Shown piece after piece: positions 11,039-22,865 of a stretch of 64,000 nt of DNA. A program made the translations under genes and the position numbers. The DNA is taken from assembly GCA_011799875.1 (NCBI GenBank), contig CM022297.1, positions 366,339,105-366,403,104 on the forward strand, written 5' to 3'. Below the pieces are notes generated by a model that was given only the letters and a program-made list of their open reading frames with translations, had not been told where the DNA came from and made no database searches. The stretch comes from Thinopyrum elongatum (Eukaryota > Streptophyta > Magnoliopsida > Poales > Poaceae). Each line of letters begins with the position of its first letter. Positions within the stretch are counted from its first letter, which is position 1.

Positions 11039-11891
11039 TGTCGGCGTTCTAGGAACCAGGGTACCCAGACTTGCCTGCCTGCGGCCCACGGCCTGACTCC
11101 CTCGACGGCCTAGTACGACCCATCTCCAAGACCACCAAGACAAGACACTTGCGATGGGCCTGGCCTCGCAAGGAGGACGACACCAAGACCTCCCGAGGAG
11201 CGGAGATTTCTATCTAGGTAGCCAGCCTCACGAGGCTGCGATGACGTGAGCCATGACGACCAAGGCCAGGCGGGCGCCAGCGGGCGCAGAGGAGGCAGTT
11301 TCCTCTTTGGTGCTAAGGAGGCAAGGACAGGCGTAGGTTCCCAAGGAATCTCCCAAAGGTTTCCATTCCGGTGCTACAAGACCAAGACCACAGGCTCGGC
11401 AAGGCGGAGGTCATCACCGAGCCCACCGCTGCGTTACGACCAGAAGCTTTGCAGGCGAATACCACCTTACGTCAGGATTAGATGTACTACTTGTCCCCTT
11501 TCAAACTGGCCGTTGTGGGATCCCTTCCTGCCTAAGTTTCGAGGGAAGAGGACCAAGGCCACTATAAATATAGATTAGCCACCACCGTAGAAGGGGATGG
11601 GATCCAACCCTTTCCACCCTCACCAAAATAGCCCTCGCGAGGTTGTTCATCCTCTGTACTAGTTCATCCTCAGCCCCTCGTGAGGCCAATCCACCACAAA
11701 GCAGGAGTAGGGTTTTACACTGCAAGGTGGCCCGAACCTGGGTAAACTGTCTTGTTCATCTTCTTCCTAGTTCACGCGGATCTGGTTAGGCTAGGCTGTG
11801 GGGCTACGGGCTCTAGGCTTGAGAGGTTGAGATCTTCGCACACGCCCCAGAGTTCGAACCTTCTTGGGTCTGCGGAGCCCTGAATCCGACA
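11039..11891 (+). repeat. Element B, 5' LTR
   Basis: It begins tgtcggcgttctaggaacc and ends tgaatccgaca. The same ends recur in the 3' LTR (tgttggcattctgggaacc ... tgaattcgaca). Internal cctcgcgagg-type inverted pairs are frequent. Confidence 0.9.
11563..11570 (+). promoter_or_regulatory. TATA box in the 5' LTR of B
   Basis: TATAAATA lies in the context gccactataaatatagatt, about two thirds along the LTR, as expected for the U3/R boundary. The same site in the 3' LTR is at 25155-25162. Confidence 0.7.
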
Positions 11892-11893
11892 TT

Positions 11894-11910
11894 TGGCACG
11901 CCAGGTAGGG
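11894..11910 (+). other. Primer-binding site of element B
   Basis: tggcacgccaggtaggg starts two bases after the LTR end. It has the TGG start expected for complementarity to a tRNA 3' CCA, and plant gypsy elements often carry this type of site. I did not assign the tRNA. Confidence 0.65.
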
Positions 11911-11968
11911 GGCATGTCGAAGCCCCGCCTCCTCACCAGCCACACTCCATCCTCGCCTTGCCACACCC

Positions 11969-12600
11969 ATGACAAAGACCAGCCGAGCCCGCGCCAAGCG
12001 GTGGGCCGCGCGCTCCGATCAGATGGTGCCCTACGGCCGCAGCGTCTCTCGCCGTGCCTCGCCTCCCTCATCACGTCATCGCCAATGGTAGGATTCGTCG
12101 CAATCACCCCCCGCACGGCGCAGCGGGTGTGCCGCCGTGCCTTCCACAGGCGTCGCCGCGGCGCCGTCCCTCCACGCTATGCGAGGGCTAACGGGCGCGC
12201 AGGCCGCGCTCCTCGCGATGCATGAATTACGGTGACCACGCCATTTTGCTCGATCGGGTCGCTGAGTTGCTCGACGTCGCCTGCCAGGGTACGGGGCCCT
12301 TGTGCCCCTCGCCCGTGCCGTGACCCTCACCACGGGCCCAAGCGTGCCCTTCCTGCGTTTGCTCACCCCTCTCAGGAGGATCTAGTGGGTCGAGTGGTGG
12401 AAAGGAGCCCGGCGGGACCTCCCTCCCAGCCCAAGAAGCACTCCCCCGAGCTTCGGGCAGGGTAGACGGCCTTCAGGGGGATGCACCGTGACGGGCCACC
12501 TCATGGCCATCGTGACCCACCTGCAGGGGTGGCGGCCGACGAAGCCAAAGAGCGACGCCCCGGACACCGTGAGCGGGCCCACACCAGGGCCCCGACCGCG
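11969..12600 (+). pseudogene. Degenerate gag start of element B
   Basis: An ATG at 11969 opens a basic N-terminus (MTKTSRARAKRW) that ends at a TAG after 40 codons (12089-12091). Beyond it all three frames hold short Ala/Pro/Arg-rich segments with frequent stops. Position just after the primer-binding site and basic composition fit the N-terminus of a gypsy Gag, but no capsid domain or zinc knuckle can be recognised. Confidence 0.45.
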
Positions 12601-13898
12601 CTGTTAAACGCCCTTCCCCCGCTGCAACAAGTATTTTCAGAACGTGTGTGCTAACTTTTGGATGCAGGTGAACTACGCTTCCGCAACGCACCGGGGAAAC
12701 GGCGGCCGGACTAGGCGTGCCAAGGTACACCGGGCACATGGCGCTCCCCGAGTACGGACAGGGTCCTAGGGGGACCCAAGGACCTGAGGGGCCCGCGAGG
12801 CTAGGGTGCCTCATGAGGGCCCGGGGGCTCCTAAGCCGCAACCGCTCGGTGCCGAGACCCCAGAGACCCAAAGGCTCGGGAGGAGTCCGCAGCCTGCGCC
12901 GCATGCCGGTCAGGCGGCCCGCGGGCAGCAAGAAGGTGCATCGCACCGCCTGCTGGTGATCGGTAGGTCGGCGACCACACCTGGGGCCGCCCACGCCTCG
13001 GACTCACCGCCGCGTGATCCGAGGGCCAGGGGTTGGGGTCCCCGCCGGGGAAGAAGGTGGCCGCCTTGCACTCTTCCAGTCTTCGCCAGTGACACTCTCA
13101 CGTAATAATGAGTGGGGCTGTACACGCCCCGGAGTCTCCTGAGCGCTGCCCTCGAGCCTCACAGTGGCTCCCAGCCATGCCCAAGTGGAAGCCCCATGCT
13201 CCGCGCTGGTGGACGACACAGTGAATCAGCGACTATACCCACGCCTAGTGGAAGCCCCATGCTCCGCACTGGCGGGAAGACCCGAAGACGAGCATAGGTG
13301 CCGGACGCGGCCGTTCTTTGCTTTCTCTTGTAACCAAATTTGCTGTTTCTTGGAGTGAATTTGAAGTTCTTGCCTCTTTATTTTTTTTTAAAAAGGGGGG
13401 GACTCGCTTTTTTCTTCTCGCAGTGCTTCCTCTCTTGATTTCCGTCTTTGCGAAAGACGACGGGCACCCGTGGCTCCCTCCATCGTGCCCTGCAAGCGGG
13501 GGCTGGGCACCGTGCGCACGCCTGGGTCAGCCCAGTGGCGCTGAAGATGCCCTAAGGGCTCAGGCTACAGCAGCCGCGGCCTTGCCCGCGCGCACACCTC
13601 TTCGGGACCTCAGCGTCCGGACCCTCACGCGACGCTCTCAAGCGAGCCGGCAGGTACGTGTGGCCCGGGGCCTTCGGCAAGCGTCCACCTCCGGACCTTG
13701 GTCAGGCACCGTGAACCGGCATGACAATGATGGCCGCCCCTGCTCAGGGGCCGCAGGCGCATGAAAAGTAAAGGAAAGGCGACATCAGGGAGTGCAATAT
13801 TACTTAATACATCATAGAGAAGGTTCTTCAAAAAAATGCTTTCGCATCCCCGCGGGGTCACATCCAAAGTCCTGACAGGAAAACAGGATAAAACAAGC
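12601..13898. other. Non-coding part of the element B internal domain
   Basis: No gene is supported here. A 22-24 bp direct repeat (tggaagccccatgctccgc) occurs at about 13189 and 13250. There is a T-run followed by a G-run at 13380-13401. Long ORFs on both strands are products of the high GC content. Confidence 0.5.
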
Positions 13899-16735
13899 CT
13901 AGGGAGATGCGTTGTCACTATCACTGCTGCCATCGTCATCGTCGTTAGCCCCGCATTCCTCAACCACGGGCGCACCTACATCCTCGGCAGGGGCAAGCTC
14001 CGCAATCAGGTCGTCCACATGATCCTCCACCCAGTCTGCCAGGGCGCCTTGGATTGCCCTGGGCACGGGGGCGATCACGGCCTCGAAGTCGAAGTCAGGA
14101 TCAGAGCGGCGAAGGTGGCTGAAGACACGCGAGAACGCACATGCGAGAAGGTCGTGGCTCCTCTCCTCGATGAACCGACGCGCCTTCCCATCCCCACCTT
14201 CGGGGCACGCCACGACCTTGGTGAAGAAGCTGAGATAACCGACATCATCAGCGACAAGCAGGTTGGAGATGTTCTCATCGCAAATGTTGCTCAGGGCCTG
14301 GTTGGCCCTATGCCCAAGGGCCTGCAACATCTGGGAGCGCTCATGCTGCAGCACCCGGGCTCGGCTCGCCTCGTCGGAAGCTTTCTCCACAAGGGAGGAA
14401 ATGCCTCCTACCTGCTGGCAAAGGAAGGACAGCTCGACCTCAGCAGCGGCCCGAGCATCCGCCGTGGCCTTCTCGTTTCGCTCTGCCGTGGCTAGCTTCT
14501 CCTTGAGGCCGTCGGCCTCGCCGTTCAGCTCATCCCGCCACGTGCAGAAGCGAGCCTCCAGGAGCTCCAGCTTCTGGCGGTATTCCTCCGTGAGGGCCCT
14601 GCGGATTCACGCTACCTTCTCGTCGGCCTCTCTTTGGATCTTCGCCTCCCGGGAGGCGAGGGCGTCCTTAGTAGCGGCCACTTGGCACTCCATCACCTCC
14701 ATCCGCTCATGCTCCAGGCTTTGCTCCAGCGCCTCCAACGCTAGTGTGTCCTCAAGCATGCGAGGCCTCGCCTCACCCATGGGCGGCCCGCCCGCTAGGG
14801 TGGCGAGCGCTGCTTTGCGCGCCTGGACTTGCCGCTCGAGGATGGCATTTGAAGCTTGGAGCTCCTTCTCACACCCCTCGGCCACCTCGCGCCGACGGTC
14901 TGCAGCTCGGGCCTCCTCCAGGGCACGATCGCGAGCCTCCCTCGCCACAGCGAGGGACCCCTCCACCTCCGCGTGAGCGTGCTCGCACTGCAGGCGGCCA
15001 AAGTTGATGGCGACTTCTAGCTGGCGCCATTCGCGCGCTAGGCGTAGGCGCTCCGCCTCGAGGCGTGCATCGACATCACCAAGCTCCACCCCGAGGCGGC
15101 CCATCACACTCGCCGCTTCCTGAAGAAGTCCATGCTGGACAGCGCTGCACCCATGTGCGAACTCCAACGCCTGGCCCGGGCCTTCCTCCGCCCTCTGGTC
15201 AGCAAGGGAGGCACGCGAGGACTCGCCCGTCTCCGGCAGGGGCCCGAGGGCTGGAACTCCTGCGCCCGCTCCTCCGACCCGGGGCGGGGCCCAACGCGGA
15301 TTCACCCCACTGCTTGGGGATAGCGCTGTCCCGCAAGCCACCCGGCTACCGGTGAGCATCAGTGGCGGAGCCCTTGGCACGGCCCCCGCGACCTGGAGGC
15401 CTCCCTGAAAGAAGGACGCCAGAAATGCAGGCCCGAGGCCCCCCAGGGTCAGCCTCGATTCGGGTATGGGCGCCACCTTGCGCAAAACCGCGCGGCTCAT
15501 GAGGCACGAGGTCGCGACGGGACCGGTGCCCTCCGGAGGCGGTGCTCGGGGCGCGCTCGCCCCCTTGTCGGAAGGGACCCTAAGGGGCAAGAGTCAGGAA
15601 GTGATGCGGTATGCAAGGATCAAGATGGAGGCAAGGCACTTACTCGTCCACATCGATCCACTTCCTCTTCTTCAGGGCCCCTGAGGCAGGACCGCGGCGG
15701 CTCCCGAGCTCCTTCCTCTTCCGGGCTACTCCAGGGTCCAGAGGGGACGCGCTGGGGCCTGGCGCATAGCCCTCCACAAGGAGGGTGGCAGCTGCATCTA
15801 CAGGCGGGGCGCCTCTCCTGCCACCCGCGGGGTTGAAGGCGAATGCCTGGGGAGCACGTGGTGAGGTGCGCTCCCCCGCGGCTGCCCGGGAAGTGCGCAC
15901 CTCGGGGCCCTCACGCCCTGGGGTCACCCGGAGGGGGTTGTCACAAGGCCCCGCGTGGCCCTCGGGGAGCAGCCCCCACTCATCAAAGTGCGACATCTTC
16001 TTGGCGAAGGCTAAACCGTTTGGGTGATCGTAGAGGGGGAACCCATTTGGAGGGAGCTCGGCAGGTTCCCCACCGGTCAGGAGGCGGAGCACTCCGCGCA
16101 ATGTGCTGGAAGGAAGGGGAGGCTCCTGAAGTCTCATGCTGTTTGCAGGGCCGGTGAAAGCCCACATTGGACGGGAGTGGCGCTGGAGCGGAGCGATGTG
16201 CCACCGGACGAATTCCCTCACCACCATCACCATCGTCACACCTGCCTTCCTCAGGTTGGCCAGCCTGGTCAAGACCCGAGCGAGTCGCGAATCGACCAGC
16301 TCCGTGTGCTCCCATCCGGAGCTCGGCTCTGCGGGGGCGGACGAGATCAGGAGCAGGGGGCTGTACACGGTGGCTTTGACGTACACCCACTGCCTCCGGA
16401 ATCCCACAGCATTCGGGCAGAGCGGGGCGTCAATGCCGGAGCCTGCAGTCGCCGCCACCGCCTAAAGAGACATGCACCCCAAGTGTTGCTCGCCGTCGAC
16501 CAACTGGAGGGAGAAGAAGTGACAGAGCAGGGCCACGGATGGGGCAATGCCCACGAAGGCCTCGCACAAGAACGCGAAGGCAGAGAGAAGAACGACAGAC
16601 CCGGGATCCAGATGCAGCGTGTGGATTTGATAGTGCATCACGGTTGATCATGGTGGACCGGCCTAACGCGGGCTCCGGCCCCGCCGGGGGCTCTGCCGTA
16701 GTCGGGGCCTTGCCCCTCTTCTTCTTGGGGGCCAT
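13899..16735 (-). pseudogene. Antisense ORF of element B: gypsy-type transposon domain plus coiled coil
   Basis: The minus-strand gene starts at 16735 with a lysine-rich MAPKKKRGK. About 40 codons later a frame change leads into a region with VVLLSAFAFLCEAFVGIAPS and HFFSLQLVDGEQ, the pattern of the plant 'putative gypsy type transposon' domain (Pfam Transposase_28), followed by FRRQWVYVKAT. It continues through a Pro/Arg-rich linker ending KKRKWIDVDE. After a probable 64 bp intron comes a long coiled coil rich in E, A, R and L (15579-14610), then an acidic tail ending at 13899. Breaks: a frame change near 16630, TAG at 16462-16464, TGA at 14607-14609. Its role is unknown; such antisense ORFs are known in Tat-lineage elements. 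It lies opposite to LTR transcription. Confidence 0.7.
15580..15643 (-). other. Probable intron in the antisense ORF of B
   Basis: On the minus strand the exon ends GACGA and is followed by GTAAGT (15643-15638). The acceptor is TTGCCCCTTAG with AG at 15581-15580. Removing 64 bp joins the Transposase_28-like frame, which otherwise stops at TAA, to the coiled-coil frame. The intron is at the short end for plants. Confidence 0.55.
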
Positions 16736-17164
16736 GGCAGCGAGGCGGATTTGAGCTGGCGCATAATCCGGCGAAGAAGGCACAAGCTTGCGAGGAGGAG
16801 GAGGGGCAGAAGGCAAGAGCGCAGCAGGGCAATGATGGCTCCGTGGGCATGTGCCAGCCTTTTGTCAGTGGGCGGTTGCCCATGCGACGTGGGGAAGCGG
16901 TGGCGTCTATGTCCTATCAAGCGCCACGCGTCAGCCTGGCCCGCAGGCGATTGGGGCCCGTGGCACTTCACCCTTGCCCCTTGGCTTCGCCTCGAAGCTA
17001 GCCCGAGCGCGCCTTGGGCCCAGGGGTTACTGTTGGCATTCTGGGAACCAGGGTACCTAGACTTGCCTGCGTGCGGCCAATGACGTGACTCCCTCGACGG
17101 CCTGGTACGGCCCATCTCCAAGACCACCAAGACAAGACCCTCGCGAGGGGCCTGGCCTCGCGAG

Positions 17165-17450
17165 CACTCCAAGAAATATGTCAACTTGTGACCTTCTGTC
17201 AGTGACCCTGGAAGAATTGATTGTAAATCTACGACCATTTGAGAATTGAGACCAATTGGTCATAAGCTGTTTGGGGGGCTGCAAACCCTAAACCATAACG
17301 ACCATTTTGGTCAGAAAGGTTGTAATTTCCTTACACGAAATGGTCGTAAAGCAAACATCACTGGTCCGCTGCCTTATTTCTAGCTGATCACGACCAATAT
17401 AGATGGTCATAGCCTTGTAAATTGTGGTGCATTGCTATGACTAGGCGCCA
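17165..17450. repeat. Left terminal inverted repeat and subterminal repeats of C
   Basis: Terminal repeat at 17165-17188, then repeated motifs aacgaccattttggtc, aatggtcgtaaag and cgaccaatatagatggtc. The counterpart at 24420-24732 has the same motifs inverted. Confidence 0.85.
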
Positions 17451-18484
17451 CCTCATCAGTTTTGCCTATGTGTCATGTCTATGTGTCAATTTTTGCCCTA
17501 GGTTGTGAAGCAACCTATATTTCTGTCATTCCCAAAATTCCCAAAAAATTTGGGCATTCTTTACTATCCAAATCATTGCCTCATGACAAAATTCAGCTCC
17601 ATTTTCCTAGTAAATCTTCCTCGGCAAATTTTCAAAGTTTCTGTTCAGCTAGAACCATTGTGAAAGTAGTAGCTAGGCATATCCTAATGAGCTGAATTTT
17701 TGCCACATCTTCTATATTCCCAGATCATAGCTCTCCACAAAATTTGAGCCCCATCAAACAATCCATGTGAGCTCACCATCCAATCTTTGTTTCTGGTAAT
17801 ATTTTTAGTTTGTGAAGCAACTATATTTTATGTTAATTTATAATTGCTGAAATTTTACTAGGACATGACCCTGCCCATAGAACCTCCCTCCACCAAATTT
17901 TAGCTCATTTATTCTAGCCAATTTCCCTCAATATTTTTCCCAATTTTCTGTTTAGTGGAGAGCACTGTGAAGGAAGTACCATTTTTATTTATCCAAATGG
18001 TATGAAAATTTTAAAGTGCCTTCATATGCCCAAATTATCATCCTCCTCCTAATTTTAGATCAATCCATTCATTAATTTGAGTCCAGCTTCAACATTCATA
18101 TTTCTGTCCAGTGTGGTACTTTGCAAAGCAAGTGACACCTAGGCTCCTCCATTTGAGCTACAAATTTTCCAAGACAGTATCCTTAGTAGATGATCATCCT
18201 CGGCCAAAACTCAGGCCCATTGACCATGTGCATTTTCCCCACCACTAATCAAACACTTGGCTGCTAATTCATGTTTGACCTTAGTTCAGTCTCCTCGTGA
18301 GATTCTTCTATTGCCTTCTTCTTCCTGACACCTACCGGGGGAGTGCCCAACCCACTAGACATTCCTAGGCCACCCAAAATGCGTGGCAACACAACGGTCA
18401 CGCGGTGGGCATGCGAGTTTACGCGCTCTGGAGTTGGGGCCCTCGACCACTGTCCAAACCTTGACATATCGCCACCAAACCATG
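17451..18484. other. AT-rich body of C without a gene
   Basis: I see no coding signal. The sequence is AT-rich with recurring ctgttcagctagaacc / ctgtttagtggagagc-like segments, suggesting old diverged internal repeats. Confidence 0.4.
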
Positions 18485-19910
18485 TATTTCTGATTAAATA
18501 GATACTTATGTATCTAGAAATGATTTTTGGAAAAAATAAAGAGTAAACTATAAGGCAGCTGCAGTTCAAATTTGACCAACTTCCTACTGAATCGGCGGAA
18601 ATTTGTCTTTTTCATGAGAGGTGGATCAAAGCTTCTGACACCCAACCATTTTGTCAATTGTGCATTAAATATGGCCTAATATTTTAGAAAATTGATTTGG
18701 TCCAATTTTGCATCAAATATATGGTAGGTCCTTCACAAAAAAAACTCATTTTGGGCACTCGAAAAATGGAAAATAAAATTTGCGTCCAAAGAAAAAGAAA
18801 ACTTCCTTAGGCAACATTGTTTACCATTCCAAGATGCACCCTTGTGCACAATATTAGATCATTTGAACAAACTATGCCATGAATGTGGCCATAAGATTGA
18901 TCATTTGGCTTGAAAGCCATGAATCTTCACACATGATAGCTCATTTTCGAGAACACTTTTTTTAAAAAAATTGTTGTATTACAAGTTTATTATTTTTCTT
19001 GGTAATTTGGTCACATATAATGACACAATGCAAAGGTTTTCTAATTTTTTGATTTTTTTTGAATTTTTCATGCCCGTTTCAAAATGCGGTCAAAACGGCA
19101 GGCATGACCGTTCCTAGCTAGTGGTTGAATCTTGCAAAAATTTTGGTATTTCTATGATTAAATAGATACTTATGTACCTAGAAATGATTTTTGGAAAAAA
19201 TAAAGAGCAAACTATGAGGCAGCTGCAGTTCAAACTTGACCCGCTTCCTCCTGAATCGGCAGAAATTTGTCTTTGTCATGAGTGGTGGATCAAAGCTTCT
19301 GACACCCAACAATTTGGTCAATTGTGCATTAAATATGGCCTAATATTTTGGAAAATTGATTTGGTCCAATTTTGCATCAAATATATGGTAGGTCCTTCAC
19401 AAAAAAACTCATTTTGGGCACTCCAAAAATGGAAAATGAAATTTCCATCCAAAGAAAATGAAAACTTCCTTAGGCAACATTGTTTGCCATTCCAAGATGC
19501 ACCCTTGTGCACAATATTAGATCATTTGAACAAACTATGCCATGAATGTGGCCATAAGATTGATCATTTGGCTTGAAAGTCATGAATCTTCACACATGAC
19601 AGCTCATTTCTGAGAACACTTTTTAAAAAGAATTGCCATATTACAAGTTTATTATTTTTCCTCATAACTTGATCACATATAATGACACAATGCGAATTTT
19701 TTCCAATTTTTTGATTTTTTTGAATTATTCATGCCCATTTCAAAATGCGGTCAAAACGGCGGGCATGACAGTTCCTAGCTAGTGGTTGAATCTTGCAAAA
19801 CTTTTGGTATTTCTATGATTAACATTGTTTGTCATCCCAAGATCAACATTGTTTGTCATCCCAAGATACACACATGTGCACAATATTGATTCATTTTAAC
19901 AAACTATAAG
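18485..19910. repeat. Tandem duplication inside C (about 660 bp units)
   Basis: Copy 1 (about 18485-19145) and copy 2 (about 19146-19825) both start tatttct(at)gattaaatag and end near cttgcaaaa. Copy 2 differs by small substitutions and indels. A partial third copy follows at 19825-19910, where a 24 bp piece (aacattgtttgtcatcccaa) is itself doubled. Confidence 0.85.
19172..19576 (+). CDS. Uncertain 134-codon ORF in the second duplicate of C
   Basis: The ORF begins MYLEMIFGKNKEQTMRQLQF and ends CHECGHKIDHLA, with several cysteines, histidines and tryptophans. The equivalent stretch in copy 1 (about 18510-18915) is broken by stops and indels, which argues against selection on the protein. I recognise no family. 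It is either a remnant of a transposon-encoded protein or chance. Confidence 0.2.
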   Translation: MYLEMIFGKNKEQTMRQLQFKLDPLPPESAEICLCHEWWIKASDTQQFGQLCIKYGLIFWKIDLVQFCIKYMVGPSQKNSFWALQKWKMKFPSKENENFLRQHCLPFQDAPLCTILDHLNKLCHECGHKIDHLA

Positions 19911-20084
19911 TGGTTAATATGTTGAATGTTTGCCCTGAATAAGAGGATAAAAACTATAAGAAAAACAACATATTTTTTTGTTTACATAACCTTAATTCTG
20001 ATTGGTGGAATCAGCTATGGCATGGATTGATGACATGGCGAACATCCGTCCATCCATACATTCATCCACCCATCCATCCAACCC

Positions 20085-20580
20085 TCTGCAGCCCCTCCCC
20101 GATCCAGATCCAACCCTAGCGCTCTGCTTCTCTCCCCGATCCAGATCCAACCCTAGCGCCCACCCACCTCTCCCCCTCCCCACCACCTCCCATCCATTCA
20201 TCAACACACCGCAGTGCCTAAGCCCTCCTCCAATTCTCTCATCCTTCCTCTCAATCTCAGCGTCCCACCCATTGCCCTCCGCGCGCTGGACAACGGGCTG
20301 CCGGCCGTTGCGGCGGACCAGCGCCCCAAGAAGGCAGCCCTCCACGGCGCCCGCTGTCGCCCGCTCCCCCACCGGGAGCGGAGCCGACCGTGGAGTACGT
20401 ACGGTCCGAGGACCTACTGCCCATCCCCATCCCCGGCCCCAAAGCCCGCGCTGCAGGCCTCGTTACCGGGCTCGACTCCAGGGACTGGGTCATGGTCTGC
20501 GAGGCCCTCATCTGCCTCGCCGCCGGTCAGCCGCTCCCGCACGGAGCTACGCCGCCAGCCAGTCCACAGGCAGCAGGTAG
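20085..20580 (+). pseudogene. Captured 5' exon fragment of a plant ARM/HEAT (TOG-like) repeat gene
   Basis: After a cytosine-rich leader with a doubled gatccagatccaaccctagc (20098 and 20140), one frame reads ALRALDNGLPA. After a frame change the next reads VEYVRSEDLLPIPIPG and then GLDSRDWVMVCEAL (about 20390-20515). This order and wording resembles the first exon of plant ARM-repeat superfamily proteins of the TOG type, in which a VEY-SEDL segment precedes GLDS-DWV-CEALN. Similarity stops after CEAL, and gcagcag|gtagcc at 20578 looks like a donor site. The frame breaks show it is not functional. The assignment is from memory of the family and needs a search. Confidence 0.45.
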
Positions 20581-22027
20581 CCGCCACTCCTTCGTCCCCC
20601 TTCCTCTTCCCTCGCCCGCCTCCCTCCTGCCTCTTGCATCCTCTGTCCGCTCAAAAAACTTCCCCTGATTTCTGCGTCGGATGAGCACCTGCCATAGATT
20701 CGGATATCATGAGAATATGATGACGATGGTCTCTTGATGAGTACTTGCTGCATGATTATTTTCCAGTGCGTGTTCAAGCCTACATTCGAACATGGCTTCT
20801 TACTTGCTTGACAGGTGTTTGTGATAATGCTTGCAGGGGCAAACGCTTACAAATTGCACTTTGAGTTTGATTTCAGATGAGCAAATGTTTCGTTTTAAAC
20901 GCTCAAGTGTAGTAGTGTACCATGCCACTGCATTCCAGAGGAGTACATTGCTACGCTTGACTAGTTCAATTTATGCCTAGATCAAAATGCAAACACTTGA
21001 CAATAAAGCTTCTGGAGATGGTGTTAGTTAGGTTTCTCTAAGGAATAATAAAGCTTCCGTTTCAGCTCTCTCTGGAAATGTTGCTACGTTATACAAACAT
21101 TGTAGTTCCATGCTTGTCTTCTAGAGCACATCATCTGTAATGCTTGCCGAGCACTGGTTCTAGGCCCTAAGTTCTTTGTTCACAAGGTTCACTCGGTTAG
21201 GTGCTGAAATGATGATTTGATGGTTGCTTGCGTACATAAAACTTTTTGTATGTTTGACTACAATGTCTTGTCATTTTCCTTCTGCCTACTACATACAAGA
21301 AATCCCTGTTGCAGTTCAAATTGTTCGATAGGGGTGTGTAGATTGCATAATGGCTGACAAAACATGAAAATTAAGTAGAGGCTCTATTTCTTGCTCTCTG
21401 CTCTAGTTGGTTTCAATTGATATTTTTCTCATAGAGCACTCTGAGTATCAATGTGTTGTTTTAATCCTGATGATGATGTTGTGGTATAAAGTGGACACCA
21501 TATTCCTGTTTTAACACAAAAGGAATAATTTTGTTTCATCATGTCCTGGTTTACCCATGTCAGATTGTTTTTGGTTTGTACTTTGTACCATGTGTGTTTC
21601 TCACATGAACTAGTGTTTTTTAACATGAATTGTAGTAGGTCACTGCTATCTGTGAAGTCCTTTTGGATGTACCTATTGTTGAACCCATAATTGGCATGTA
21701 GGATCTGTAAAAATGACTTGCTAACTGAATAATATGTACCTGCATTTGCATATTAATATTGTTGACTATGAATATTGCTTGGATTCAGTTCATGAATAGG
21801 CAGGTGTGGCACTTGGATACAAGGCAATAGTAAATTTAGTAACTAAAACTTGCAGCTACTAGCGTTGTTGGTTCATTTACTTTGATTATTTGTTATTTGT
21901 TCTCTCTTTTAGCTGTTCGTCTCTGCATGTTCCTTTCAGATCATGAACCATTTGTTATTTGGGATCACACCGAGCAGGAGTGCATGCAGGGGACTGCCTT
22001 GACAGAAGATGAGCACATCCTCTGTCG

Positions 22028-22152
22028 GCGTCTCCGGGAGGGCACCTGATGTCAAGCAGGCCGTGGACGCGCCAGACCTCAAGGCCGGCCGTGCTACTCC
22101 AGCTGCTCCTGCCCCAGCCGTGCTGAACTTCACTCCTGGTCAGTTGCTGCAG
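22028..22152 (+). pseudogene. Exon-like block 1 in C
   Basis: An open stretch from an ATG at 22009 ends with LNFTPGQLLQ immediately before gtgagacaattg, a good donor site at 22153. It is preceded by a T-rich, intron-like region. The same block, diverged and with stops, recurs at 22727-22865 and also ends at gtgagacaatt. Protein family not recognised. Confidence 0.35.
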
Positions 22153-22726
22153 GTGAGACAATTGTCTCCATGCTTGGGTGATTCTACCTACTCACGTTAG
22201 TATCATGCTTGGATCTATGCACAAATTTCACTAGTTTGGATGCATCATAGAACTTGTGGTATTGTTGTTTAGATTGCAGCAAGCAAAAATACAAGTGTTG
22301 AGGTTGTTAAGTGTTTTGTTAGGGTGAAATCCGAACCATTTATTGAATAGTAGGATGGTCGACTTTCTATGATTAACTCTTGTTGGTATGTTTGTCTTTT
22401 CCATATCAAAATCATGTCTATGAATTGGTGTGCTTGAAAACCAAGGAATGCCTCTATTCCTTGTCGGTGTTCTTTTTATTCTTGTATAAGATGAACCAGC
22501 TCGTTATTTGTTTGGTGATTGGTTTGGATACATGTTATTTTTTGCAGAAATATGTTGTGGTTCCTTGCAAAATAAATAAGTAACCATTATAGGTAATCTT
22601 GTAAAAGTAAAATTCTTGGAATTATTGTTTTCTTGCTGTATAATTACCTATTTATTATTTTACTGATGTTGTGAGTTAATCATACTCTATTCCTTTTATT
22701 GAGCTGCTCCACCACCTCCTCTAGCA

Positions 22727-22865
22727 TCTTCACGGGGGCGCACAATGGTAGGCAGGCCGTGGACGTGACGGACCTGCTGTTGCCGGCTATCTTCCCCGAC
22801 CACATCCCCTAGCTGCTCCTGCCTCCGACCCTCCTCAACTTCGCCCATTGCCCGCTGCTGCTGTA
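22727..22865 (+). pseudogene. Exon-like block 2 in C (diverged duplicate of block 1)
   Basis: It shares ggcaggccgtggacg, agctgctcctgcc and the end gtgagacaatt with block 1. In-frame stops (for example in cccctagctg) show it is not coding. Confidence 0.4.

Noticed and set aside
12076..13764. Overlapping ORFs in the GC-rich interior of element B
   Set aside because: No domain or coherent composition; frames on both strands are equally long, as expected from GC bias.
14263..14976. Plus-strand 237-codon Ser/Arg/Ala-rich ORF
   Set aside because: It is the reverse shadow of the antisense coiled-coil gene of element B; the Ser-rich composition is the complement of Glu/Ala/Arg codons.
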